NCBI GenBank assembly: GCA_024500155.1
Contig: CM044876.1
Coordinates: 10,359,001-10,423,000 of the forward strand
Source of the DNA: Chenopodium formosanum
Taxonomy: Eukaryota > Streptophyta > Magnoliopsida > Caryophyllales > Amaranthaceae
Direction: 5' to 3'
DNA: 64,000 nucleotides
Part shown: positions 54,564 through 64,000 of the stretch, one piece after another
Position numbering within the stretch: the stretch's first letter is position 1
Layout: every line of letters starts with the position of its first letter
Notes under the pieces: model-generated
What the model saw: the letters and a program-made list of their open reading frames with translations, nothing else
What the model was told of the DNA's origin: nothing
Database searches by the model: none
Made by a program: the position numbers and the translations under genes

Positions 54564-54860
54564 GGGAGTTTTTTCTCGAGAATATTTTTTAGATAAAATT
54601 CCTAATTTTAAAGATAATATTTAATTAATTAAAACTTAAAAATCTCATTTGCCAATTTTGCTTATGTTGCGTTTGAATTATTTAATTTTAAATCAAATTA
54701 ATAATCTCTTATTTAATTGGCTATTACTAAGATTTATAATCCTACATGGCGCGTTGAGAAAATTAAATTTTACATGGCTTTCTAAAAATTTGGGAAAAAA
54801 CTCCACTTTATATATATATATATTTGGAAAAATTATTTTTGCGAAAAAAATTATTCGTGT
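54070..54860. repeat. Composite repeat: hairpin, AAAGAACAT units, direct repeat
   Basis: A palindrome TACACCCGGGTGCACCAT..ATGGTGCACCCGG at about 54080-54118, then seven AAAGAACA(T) units between 54148 and 54262. A segment of about 105 bp (TTTGAATTATTTAATTTTAA...CCTACATGGCGCG) occurs at about 54350-54432 and again at 54665-54750. CCCGTGCGATGCACG at about 54469 and CGTGTATCGCACGG at about 54857 resemble termini common in plant Helitron-like repeats. Classification is uncertain. Confidence 0.4.
54512..54560. repeat. (AT)n microsatellite
   Basis: Uninterrupted AT dinucleotide tract of about 49 bp. Confidence 0.95.
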
Positions 54861-55009
54861 ATCGCACGGACATTAATCTACTAAAGAATAAATCCAAAAC
54901 CCCAGTTTTAATACTCAAATCAGGCCAGAGTATTCATTCATTCATTCATCGTTTGGAATTCTGCAAATTGAAATTGTTTTTTGGGGTAATTTAGAAACCA
55001 TCACCAACA

Positions 55010-58000
55010 ATGGCGGCAACCGACTCAAGTAAAAAGGAATGCAGCGCTTGCGGCTACCTTGCTCTTTACATGGACGAGAATTATGGCCGATCCTACTGCG
55101 CCAACTGCAACTCCCAAGCCGCCGACATCATCGCCAACGCCAACGCCGACGAAGATTTCATCGACAAAGGCACCCATGGCGGCGCCACCTACAAAGCCGC
55201 CAACAGACGCGCTGCCCCTGTTGATGAAATCCATCTGGGTCCCACTGAACCTGCGGATTTTGGGAAGACCCTTAAAAGGGGGGTTGATTTCAGTAGTGAA
55301 TATTATTGCAATGCTATTCGTAAGAGATATGTTTTGGGTCTTCAGTTAATGCTTCAGTTTCAGTGTGAATCTCTTGTGCAGAATTTTGGTGTTACTCCTT
55401 TGATTTGTGGGATTGCTGCTTCTATTTGGTTGCGCTTTCTTGCTTCTACTCGGGTTTTTGACGATCATTGGGCTGATAAAACTATAATGGATTCTGAAAC
55501 TGGTATAATAAATTTGTTACTATTTGTCAATTTTGTTGTTTTTTTTTGTTGATGATTTGGGTATGGTTGCATTGATTGATTTGTGATTATCTTATACTAT
55601 TGACTTGTGCTGAATATAGTATACTGATTGATTTAACAAGTATGGTTGCATTGGTTATTTTGAGAGTTTTATTGGTTATGGTTGTAATTTGAGGATTCCA
55701 TGTGCTACTGACTCGTGCTGAATATAGTGTAGCAATCGATATATTGGTATGACTGCATTGGTTATCTCGAGAATGTCTTAGAATATTGACTTGTGCCCAA
55801 GGTAGTGTAGTGATTGGTTTTTTGGGTGTGGTTGCATAAGTGTCGATTAGTGCTGCTTGAGTAATTAGAGTTTTGGTTTTGCTGTTTGAATGTAGAGTAA
55901 TTTGATATGCTAGGTGGTATATCATGTATTATTAAGCTTAAGTTGAGACCAGTCTGTTTGAACCTTTGTTTTCTCAGGCACTTCAACATTTGTCCATATA
56001 TTAGTTAGTCATTTGGCCTACATAGTCATGTAGAGGGTCTTGTTGTTTTCAGGTAAAAAGAGATTACAAGTCGGAAGCCATTGTAAAAAGGAGCATCGAA
56101 ATATTCATGAAGAACGTATGGTAATCATATGGATTAAATCTTTGAAAAAAAGGATACCCTTATCATGCTCCTTGGCTGTTTCGTATTTGGCCTGTCATAT
56201 TGCTAAAGAACCGGTTCTTCCAACCGACATTATAAAATGGTCTATTGAAGGGAAGCTTCCTTATTTTGGTGCTTTTCCTAAGATTGCTGAATCCATCATA
56301 CAGATTGAGAAATACCATCAACATGCTTCGGTTGTATGTCCATTAAAAGCAACTTCTATGTTTAAGCCTAAACAACTTCCTTTACAGAAGTTGGAGTCAA
56401 TGGCAGCATCTATAGCTCAATCTGTAGGCCTGAATTTTCCCCCAGTCAACTTTTACCGAATAGCTTACCGTTGTCTAAAGCAGTTATCTCTTCCTGTGGA
56501 AAAAATTCTTCCATATGCCTGCCGCATACAGGAGTGGTCAATGCCTCCTGATTTATGGTTATCTGCAAGTGAGGAAAAGCTTCCGTCTCGTGTTTGTGTG
56601 ATGTCAATACTGATTGTCACAATTAGGATTCTATATAATCTCAATGGTTTTGGCAAGTGGGAATCTACTCTGTCTCCTCCAATTGTCTCTTCAAAAGATG
56701 GTCAGGCAGCAAGTTTTGACAAGTCCAATGCAAAGAAGGGGGCTGAAGAAGCACCTACAAAATTGGTTAAAGAACCTGAGACAAATTTGTTGTCTGTTCA
56801 TAAATTTGAATCTGATAGCTCCGAGCTTTTGCAAAACCTTGAAAAGAAATACGATGATTTGAGTGATAAATTTGGTAATGTTGGAGCTCTTTTTTCTAAT
56901 GAAAATATACTTCCAAATATGTATGTATGTTTTGTTGTGTTGTTTCCTTTGTTTCTTTCTCATTGCCCTTTTATTATTCTCTCGAGTTGGCAGAATATTC
57001 CAAAGATTTACCAACCTATCTTCAGTATTGCAAGGATGTCGTATTTGCTGGTGTTGAGCCATTATACAAGGATCCTACTTTTATAGAAGAACTTTGGGAC
57101 TTTTATGAGAAAAATCGAGAGGTACATTGATTATTTTTCCTGACAAGCCATAGCCTTTCTTTATTAAAATATATATCTGCTTTGGCTACTATCTTCGATT
57201 TACAGATTTCTATTATTTAGATAATAACTTGATTTATGCTTTCATGAAGTGGTTGGTGCTATGGTTTGAATACTTTGTTACTCTAACACTCCAATATCAT
57301 GCCAAATCCTTCTATTTCATTCATCCAACATCTAATACAGATAAGGATGCTTGGGGATCTTTGATACATGATAGGGAAACATGCAATGATTTCTGCATTT
57401 GTGTTGCATACTTCTAAGAATTCAATTCTATGGAAAAAATCTGAACAACATCGATTGAGCAGTTAATTCTCCTGGAGCTTAGTTTTTACAAAGAGGAATA
57501 TTTTACATGGAAGCACTGACTTCTTCACAGCAACATAGTGTATTTGGTGAAGTGCGAAACTCAGTGCAACAAAACAATCTACCTGATCTGAATTCATCAC
57601 TTCAGTCCTTTTTTGTCCTTCTGATTTTCTGAATTTATTCAATTAAATTAATAATAGCTCAATTACTTTGGTAGAATGAATGTGAATATTTCATTATAAT
57701 ACACCCTTCAACTCTTTTTTATTTTTACAGAAGGGTTTGGTACGTTTGTTCAAGCTTTAATATGGGTGAGGTATCCTATCAATTAGTAAGGTAGGGTAAA
57801 GCATGTGATTGTTTGAATATTTTTAAATAGATAGTGGTCAGTGGAGCATATGACATACTTTGAAAGAGAGATAAATTTGAGTAAATGTTTGTGCCCTTAA
57901 GGGTATTTTGGGGAATTAAATAGTTGATTTTTACCCTCAAAAAGAAATTTGAAACAATATAGGACACCATTATTAAGTAACAACTACAACAACAACAATA

Positions 58001-59243
58001 ACAGGGCCTTAGTCCCAAAATGATTTGGGGTTAGTTAACATGAATCGCCATAAGGAACCGCCACAAAAAATGGAATACATCCTGAATATTGATTAAATAA
58101 AATGGGCAGAAAAAAAGAAATGGTTGTGTAAAGTAAGAACAAAAAAAGGATATACAAATTAATACAATAGTTCTAATGGAGTGTTAAGTAAGTGTGAATA
58201 AATTGAGGGATGGAGGTGAGAGTAGCTATTATTTTACTATTCAAAACAAATATGGTTTAAATGATTTATAAGTATTCTTGCAGAACGTGGTGCCTTAAGT
58301 CTATGATTTGTGTGCCACAATGTTATGCTTTGGGCTTCGATTTGTTTGCCTATGCTTAAACATATATGGGAACAACTTGTAAGGTTGTCCAGAATTTCCA
58401 GTAGTTTAGAATTTGCAGTGATTTCTTGTTTTTGCCAACTCTTTATTGGTAATTAGCATTAGTAACTGTTAGACAGTAGAAATTTAGTTTCTTTATTGGA
58501 TTAAATCACTTCTGTTGTGATGAATATACTGAGAATATATTGTACATCTTTGTTCTTATTGTTGTTTTTTTTTTTTTGAAAGAATCGTCGTATGTTTTTA
58601 TTGACAAGGAAGTTCTCTTCAGGACATTAAAACTTCTGGGGAGTTTGAATCTGGATCAAATCAGAAGAGGTCAAGGGACAATGATAAATTTTTCAGTACC
58701 CCATCAAAGGGCAGCAAGAAGCATAGAGATAAAGAAATTTCCAGCTCTCCAGCAGCTGATAGTGGGTTTCAGTCTAACTATAACAGCCCCAACTGTGATC
58801 CAAGTGCTGATAATACTCAGCAAAGTTCACAAACATGTCAATTTCCAGCAACTATGGATAGAGATGAGGCTTCATCTCAAAATTTGGAAGATATAGCTCT
58901 TAAATTTCTGAAAATAGATATGGAAGAACACCGTTTCTGTTACATACCACCAAGGGTGGAAGTCAAGAGACGCGACCACCTGCACTATTCACGGAAGAGA
59001 GGTGATGGTTCTTTAGCCTACGTTGCCCATGCTGATTACTATATCCTACTTAGAGCTTGTGCAAAAGTGGTCCAGGTTGATATTCGTATTATGCATATCG
59101 GTGTACTCAGTTTAGAAAGAAGATTGGGATGGATTGAAAAGTGGATTGATCATTGTTTGGTGGGAAAATGTTCTGGTGGCCCTGTTGAAAATGGGGATGA
59201 TTCAGAAGATGAATCTGTTAATTTATCTAATATTAGTATATAA
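55010..59243 (+). CDS. TAF1B: TAF1B/Rrn7-type RNA polymerase I initiation factor subunit (4 exons, 687 aa)
   Basis: Exons 55010-55502, 56053-56874, 56994-57121, 58623-59243; all GT-AG and frames join exactly (2064 nt). The family is the TFIIB-related subunit of the Pol I promoter-selectivity factor (human TAF1B, yeast Rrn7, Arabidopsis MEE12), acting at rDNA promoters in the nucleolus. Seen: N-terminal zinc ribbon with C11-x2-C14 and C30-x2-C33 (ECSACGYL...YCANCNSQ). Then a cyclin-like region (VLGLQLMLQFQCESLVQNFG; SLAVSYLACHIAKEPVLPTD; YRIAYRCLKQLSLPVEKILP) and an IRILYNLNGFGKWE segment. A Ser/Lys-rich low-complexity linker follows around residues 485-540, and the C-terminus includes LRACAKVVQVDIRIMHIGV and an acidic end. 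Zinc ribbon plus weak cyclin folds is the TAF1B layout. Length is about as expected. Intron 3 (57122-58622) contains a SINE fragment. Confidence 0.85.
57980..58062 (-). mobile_element. Au-like SINE / LINE 3'-end fragment in TAF1B intron 3
   Basis: On the minus strand CCCCAAATCATTTTGGGACT followed by AAGGCCCTGTTATTGTTGTT. The '(C)CAAATCATTTTGGGACTAAGGC + (GTT)n' tail is a well-known plant SINE 3' end (Au-type). Only this tail is recognisable. Confidence 0.55.
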
Positions 59244-59705
59244 TTTGTTGATGGGAAAAATTGCTGGACTTTGGGGATCATCAGCTAATGAAGTCGTCAG
59301 GAGTCGTTAGTGAGAGGTAGAGACAATTTTCCAGTGTTTGCTCACAAGAATGAATATCTAGAAGAGGCTTCCCAGTATGCGCAGTGAGATATTCGCATAT
59401 CCCTGCTGTCTTTTACTATCCTAGTGTTGAAAAGGTGTGGTGAGGGTGGTTTTGTGCAGGTCAAGCTTGAAGAGAAACAGCTTCCAGCTGCAGAATTTTC
59501 CAGAGCTGCTACAGTTGCGTTGCGTTTTGGGGGGATAGATATCAGAGAACTGCATGAGTGCACTTTGAGATGGTCTTTTGTTATGTACAATTGTACAGCA
59601 GGCAGCAGAAGTGTGCAGATTTTCTATGATTATTACGAATTGTGCGAGGACACTGTGAGACAGTCTTTTGTTATGGTTAGGCTGGCTGTAAGCTATCTTG
59701 CAGCA
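59244..59705 (+). other. Probable TAF1B 3' UTR
   Basis: No domain in the open frame 59424-59735, which continues into the solo LTR. A pyrimidine-AG site (TTTTGTGCAG) at about 59459 could mark an intron within the 3' UTR. Confidence 0.4.
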
Positions 59706-60065
59706 TGTAATAGACCGACTTTAGGGGGTAATTAAGTGAAAGACAAATTTAATTAAGAAGAAGAGAAGGAAAGAAAGCAATCAGCTTTTAGTATGTTTTA
59801 TTATGGTTTTTCCATTTTCGTTAAGTAGTCACATGTAAGTTTTAAGGTCATCCTTGACCATCTTAGTATAAGTAGTATGGGTAGTGTTAGGGGGAAGGTA
59901 GGCAGAAAATTGGTGAGGAAATCTTGGAGAGTTGCAACCTCAAGTTGCTAGGAGATTTGTAGCCTCAAGCTACTACTTGTATCCCTTAATTGTTTAGTTA
60001 ATGAAGAAGCAGTCCTTCTCTTAATTATGAGCATTATTGAGTGAAATCAGCCTTAGTCTATAACA
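59706..60065. mobile_element. Solo LTR, 360 bp
   Basis: Starts TGTAATAGAC and ends GTCTATAACA (TG..CA with complementary TGT/ACA ends), flanked by CAGCA at 59701-59705 and 60066-60070, a perfect 5-bp target duplication. No internal retrotransposon sequence, so LTR-LTR recombination has removed the body. Confidence 0.8.
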
Positions 60066-60405
60066 CAGCATACCAACATTACCAAGAGGCAGTAAGCATA
60101 AATGGTTCTGGTTCAGGATGGTGCAGACTAGGGCAGTGACTCTTGGTAGCCCCTTTCAGCATGTCAATCAAGGATAAACACTGATGATGTGTTCTAGGCT
60201 CAATGGGTTTGTGGATAAGGGTTGTTTTCCGTAATCAAGGATGCTTGCAAGCTAGTGAAAGAGCAGTGAGAAGTCTTTGATTTTTGAGGCAAGCGTCATG
60301 GACTTGGGACTCTTGTTCTCGCAAGACATAGTAATATGCTGCAAGGCTTGCAACGAAACTTTCTGGTATACAATTATCTTCAAGTCATCAATATGCTCAA
60401 AGTGG

Positions 60406-60421
60406 TTTTTTTTTTTTTTTT

Positions 60422-60452
<31 letters not shown>

Positions 60453-60455
60453 GGG
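60406..60455. repeat. T26-G24 homopolymer junction
   Basis: About 26 T directly followed by about 24 G. The G tract could form a quadruplex. Exact lengths are unreliable in sequence data. Confidence 0.85.
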
Positions 60456-62531
60456 TTATGTGTGTGGGAGGAAAGAGATCTTATTTGTTTTGTTCCTTGC
60501 TTTGCTATATTCATTGCGAGTAAACCAAATGTTTCAACTTCTATCTCATAGGCAGCCCTAACCCTTCATGTGTTTAGGTGGTTAGCAGTTTGACATCGAT
60601 TATGGATGTAATTGCTTCTGTTTTCGTTTCTTTATCTATATCTATATATTATTATAAATTGGAGTTTGGCAACGCTACTCTTAACAAATTTTAATGAGTA
60701 ATGTACAATAGATTTCTCTATGGTCATGCCTCATGCTTGGTTTTGATCTTTGTTTCCATAAAAAAGAAAGCCTGCTTTGTTCTTAATATTGCCTCTTCTC
60801 CAAGTAATAACCCTACCTCTTATATATATAAAGTTGGGATTTGTACTGTCAAGTAGAAATTGCCCATGCTTAAGATTTAGCTTCTCCCTGTTCTCAATTG
60901 TAATATACTCCGTATATGCATCACAACTAGTTCATTTGGTAAAATAGGGATGAGTGGTGGTGGTCGTCGTGCCTATGACTCTTCATCAGCATCCTTTGGG
61001 TTTCTTTTACACCAATACACCATAATAAATTTGAGATTCACGCCTTCAGCATAAGTTTAATAGAATATTTGAATTCCTGGTTACTTGCTATTTTTGCTTA
61101 TAGTACATCTTCCAAGAAGAATTAGTATTTGGCATTTCTTCTTTGATAATTTATAGCTTATAACCCTCATATAGGTTTTATTAGGCGTGTTCAATGCTGT
61201 ATAACTGTTTAATTTCTTCCATCTTTTGTGCAGATCTGTAATCATCATCATCAAATTACTCCATAGTGGATTGGTGGGTTTCCTCCCGGCACTAGGGCTC
61301 CCACGGTAAATTCATTCTTGTTTCTTTGCTTTACTTGCTTTCGTTCTTCATTGTTGTTGATTGCCGTTAATCATAAACTTGCTAGCACATTCAATAATCC
61401 TGTCACGCAAAGGTAGAAAAGTAGATTTAAGTTTGGAAAATTTGAGTTCAATTTGTGCTTTTCACGTGTATTTTAGTTGAACAGGTATCTTATAATATTT
61501 ATGTTTTCTAAATATATATTTGTTTTTAGTAATTCAGAGAACTCATACCCTTTTTCTTTTAAATTTTAGGTTCTAGGATTTTGGGAGAAAATAGATAGAA
61601 ACTTGATTTAGGATGTATAATTTGGATCATTGGTTAGAGCAAATTAGAATGATGGTTTGGGTTTGCAAATGTAGATAAGTAGAATTAAGTTTGGAAAATT
61701 TGAGTTCAATTTGTAATTTTAGTTGAAAATATCAATTTAGTGTTGCTTTGATTGGGGAGAGCAATTGTGTTTGTTGTTGGGAACTAAAATTTGCAATTCC
61801 CAAATTGGTTTCTGATGGGGATTTTAAGTTTGTGATGCTTCAGAAACAGTTTGTTTCTGTTTTAAAGGTTGTAGTTTGTCTAATTTCAATCTAGAGCTGT
61901 CCAACTCGGGGGAGTGCAAGTGTGTATATTTTTGGTTCTTTTTTTTTATTATTATTTTTATTTTTTTTTTTGGTAATCTGATTAATTTCATGAGATCTTT
62001 CTTGTAATATACTGCATCAATGTCCTATAATAGTGTAATTACAGAATTCATGATAATTTTGGGGACAGTGCATATCTTGAGAAATGTTTCTTGTCACATT
62101 TGGTAATTGACATTATTTTCTTTTCTTTTGTTGGTAATCTATGCTAGGTTTGTGTACCCAAAGGAGCCTGTACGTTTTGCAAGTCATAAGGTAAATATGT
62201 TAGTATTAACTCAGTATATATAGTATATTTATGCTCTTTACTCTATCTCATGAGGCACCTTTTTGCAAATTGGTGTGATCACTAATAAAGTTTATGTTTT
62301 TTTTTTCCCCAATTAATGATGCTTTGATTGTTTTTGGGTATCTTGATTCTGATAAGGTTTATATAAAACAAATTTGACAATGTGATTCCTTTTTATTTGT
62401 ACTTTAGAGTTTAGATTATTAACTTCCTGCCTACCTACTGTACTTTAGAGTTTAGATGTTGTGATTCTACATTGGTGGTTTGTAGGACATATGATTTTGT
62501 GAACTTTGCATTAATTGAGATTGGTATTTTT

Positions 62532-62532
<1 letters not shown>
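60456..62532. other. Intergenic region, possible 5' UTR exons of a downstream gene
   Basis: No open frame of note. Exon-like pieces bounded by AG/GT occur at about 61234-61306 (GCAG|ATCTG...CCCACG|GTAAAT) and 62149-62190 (GCTAG|GTTTG...CATAAG|GTAAAT), neither with a usable ATG. They could be leader exons of the gene beginning near 62786. Confidence 0.3.

Positions 62533-62585
<53 letters not shown>
62533..62585. repeat. Poly(A) tract, 53 A
   Basis: Uninterrupted A run, the longest homopolymer in the window. Other notable runs are at 9222-9259, 14140-14176, 15989-16021, 18193-18222 (A) and 33557-33586 (T). Confidence 0.95.
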
Positions 62586-62587
<2 letters not shown>

Positions 62588-62785
62588 CATCTTTTTTTTC
62601 TTTTATTTTTAAATTAATGTTTTAATTTTAAATTTCACATTGCTAATTATCTCATCTATGTTTACTATTCTCTACAAATCTTTTGTTTTCTCATGAATCC
62701 CTCTGTTTTGTTCCATATTAACCGTTTGCTAATTTCTAGGTTTCTGCTCCCCTATATTCAATTTCCTTTGGTTAGGGATGCTTGG

Positions 62786-62839
62786 ATGCAGTTGCCATTG
62801 AATCAGAAGAGGAAGTTGACTCCAATGGAAAGAATCAAG
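62786..62839 (+). CDS. Possible first coding exon of an unidentified gene
   Basis: MQLPLNQKRKLTPMERIK followed by a donor-like AAG|GTAGTG, preceded by an acceptor-like TTTCTAG at about 62734-62740. Base composition is less AT-rich than its surroundings. No homologue recognised and no second exon seen before the repeat at 62939, so this is a tentative call. An alternative reading in the next frame is acidic (LDAVAIESEEEVDSNGKN) and equally open. Confidence 0.2.
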
Positions 62840-62938
62840 GTAGTGAAACAAACTCTTGAAATTTATTTGTCGTGTTAAATGCTTGCTTGAAAATTCAAAA
62901 CGCATAACATTATCAATTTAGATCCTTTGTTCCAATCT

Positions 62939-64000
62939 ATTGGCCCTTGTATAGTCGTATCTGATTCTTAGATCCCGTTGGCGGTGAACTTTCTTATCAA
63001 AGAAAAGAATTTCCAAAGATTTTTCCTGTACATATTCAGTGCAGGTTGCCTATCTGTATCCTTCTATTTGCTGAAATGTAAATTGATAATGGGGTCTTAT
63101 AATTTCTTTTCCATCTATTTAAAATAACTCTTGGATCTCATTGTTGTAAGTTCTTCAGAATGAATATTTGTCTCTTCCCTTTTTGCTTTTTACATGTTAA
63201 TTTTGGAAAGGGTGACTGTATAAACTCTAGTGCGTCATATTGGGTGAAATAATGCTTCCCTTGGTATTGCCCTTGTAAATTTTAGCGTTATCTATTTTGC
63301 TTTCCTATCTCTTGTGTACATGTATACTTTAGATAAATTATAACTTATAGCCTATAGTGTGATGGACTCAATGGGGCTGCTACCTAAGTGTAATGGGAAG
63401 CAGAGGACAGCAAGGAGAGTAACATGAATTGAGCAGGCTGATCTTCTATTGTAATAGAGGCAAACTATTTTAATTGTGTAAGGGTAACCTTAGTAGTGAG
63501 CTTGAGTATACTAGTATTAGCATGGAAATAGAATTGTAATGTGAATTATGAGGAACTATATTGTGAGAGTAGTAACCTAAGGTTTCTAAGAGAGTATTAC
63601 TAAGAGAGCAATAGCCTCAAGCTATCAGGAGAGTAATAGCCTAAAGCTGTTGAGTGTTGACATGTCTTTTTATAACCCTTTTTCCATATTAATCAAAGAT
63701 TAAAGCTCTCGTATTTGTTCATTTGTCTTGCTAATTCTGAAATATTAAGTCTGAAATCTAGTCTACGTAGTATTACATATTGTTGGTCCTTGGTCCATAA
63801 AAAGCCTACTTATGCTCACTATAGGGCATAGGCACCTTGGTCTCAAATCTGTCCAACTATTGCTCTTTCCTAGTTCTATTCAAAGAGTTTTTAGTAGAAA
63901 ATGACTTTTTTTCATATTGTTCCTGTTACTTGATTTGCATCACAAGATTTGGTGTCCTTACCCAATAAAGGGCATTAGTTATTGGGACTTTTTAAAAATT
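62939..64000. repeat. Second copy of the bystin intron 7 repeat, runs off the window
   Basis: Collinear with 48773-49775, with a 40-50 bp insertion around 63444-63490 and scattered substitutions. The homology still holds at the last base. Confidence 0.65.

Noticed and set aside
55025..55349. Several frames on both strands over TAF1B exon 1
   Set aside because: GC-rich coding shadow. The zinc-ribbon frame is the real one.
59424..59735. 103-codon frame after TAF1B
   Set aside because: Starts after the stop codon and runs into a solo LTR. No family match.

Overview
The window is plant nuclear DNA. It is very AT-rich, has long poly(A)/poly(T) and TA tracts, GT-AG introns and TATA-box promoters, and carries dense small DNA transposons (Stowaway, PIF/Harbinger-like, hAT, Mutator-like). 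Two conserved eukaryotic genes, bystin/ENP1 and a Pol I factor TAF1B, place it in a eudicot genome. Eight-cysteine knottin-like precursors and CTCCGT-type MITEs make Caryophyllales a reasonable guess, but that is inference only.

Left part (1-39.2 kb): a repeat-rich accessory region. It holds seven intact or nearly intact copies of a single-exon gene family (161-174 aa), all on the + strand at 1211, 3838, 16499, 22770, 25635, 32800 and 37168, plus a decapitated copy at 29138-29290. I do not recognise the family. Each copy has the same promoter layout: an inverted-repeat motif CTTGNNNTGCAAG 16-29 bp upstream of TATAAATA, then a leader of about 100-130 bp. The last four copies lie in two duplicated blocks (about 21.2-27.3 kb and 31.5-39.2 kb), each holding one long-form and one short-form gene. 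The copies at 22770 and 32800 encode identical proteins. Their near-identity starts about 1.2 kb upstream and stops abruptly at the stop codon, which looks like gene conversion or a very recent copying event. Between the two blocks lies a further tandem duplication (26.6-28.9 / 29.5-31.3 kb).

Interspersed are three two-exon genes for small secreted cysteine-rich (knottin-like) peptides at 9411-9795 (-), 14815-15161 (+) and 18399-18835 (-). All share a phase-1 intron just after the signal peptide.

Right part (39.4-64 kb): ordinary gene space. Bystin (39496-52205, 11 exons) carries a 6.2-kb hAT transposon in intron 2, with perfect 18-bp terminal inverted repeats and a perfect 8-bp target duplication. 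The transposase reads through except for one apparent 1-nt frameshift. Bystin itself has an unusual GC-AG first intron and an apparent 1-nt deficit at exon 4. TAF1B (55010-59243, 4 exons) is intact. Beyond it are a solo LTR with a perfect 5-bp target duplication, a T26-G24 tract, a possible start exon of an unidentified gene at 62786, and from 62939 to the window end a second copy of a stretch of bystin intron 7.

No CRISPR, operon or prokaryotic feature exists here. The most interesting material is the uncharacterised gene array with its conserved promoter element, and the transposons that can be dated against empty paralogous sites inside the same window.
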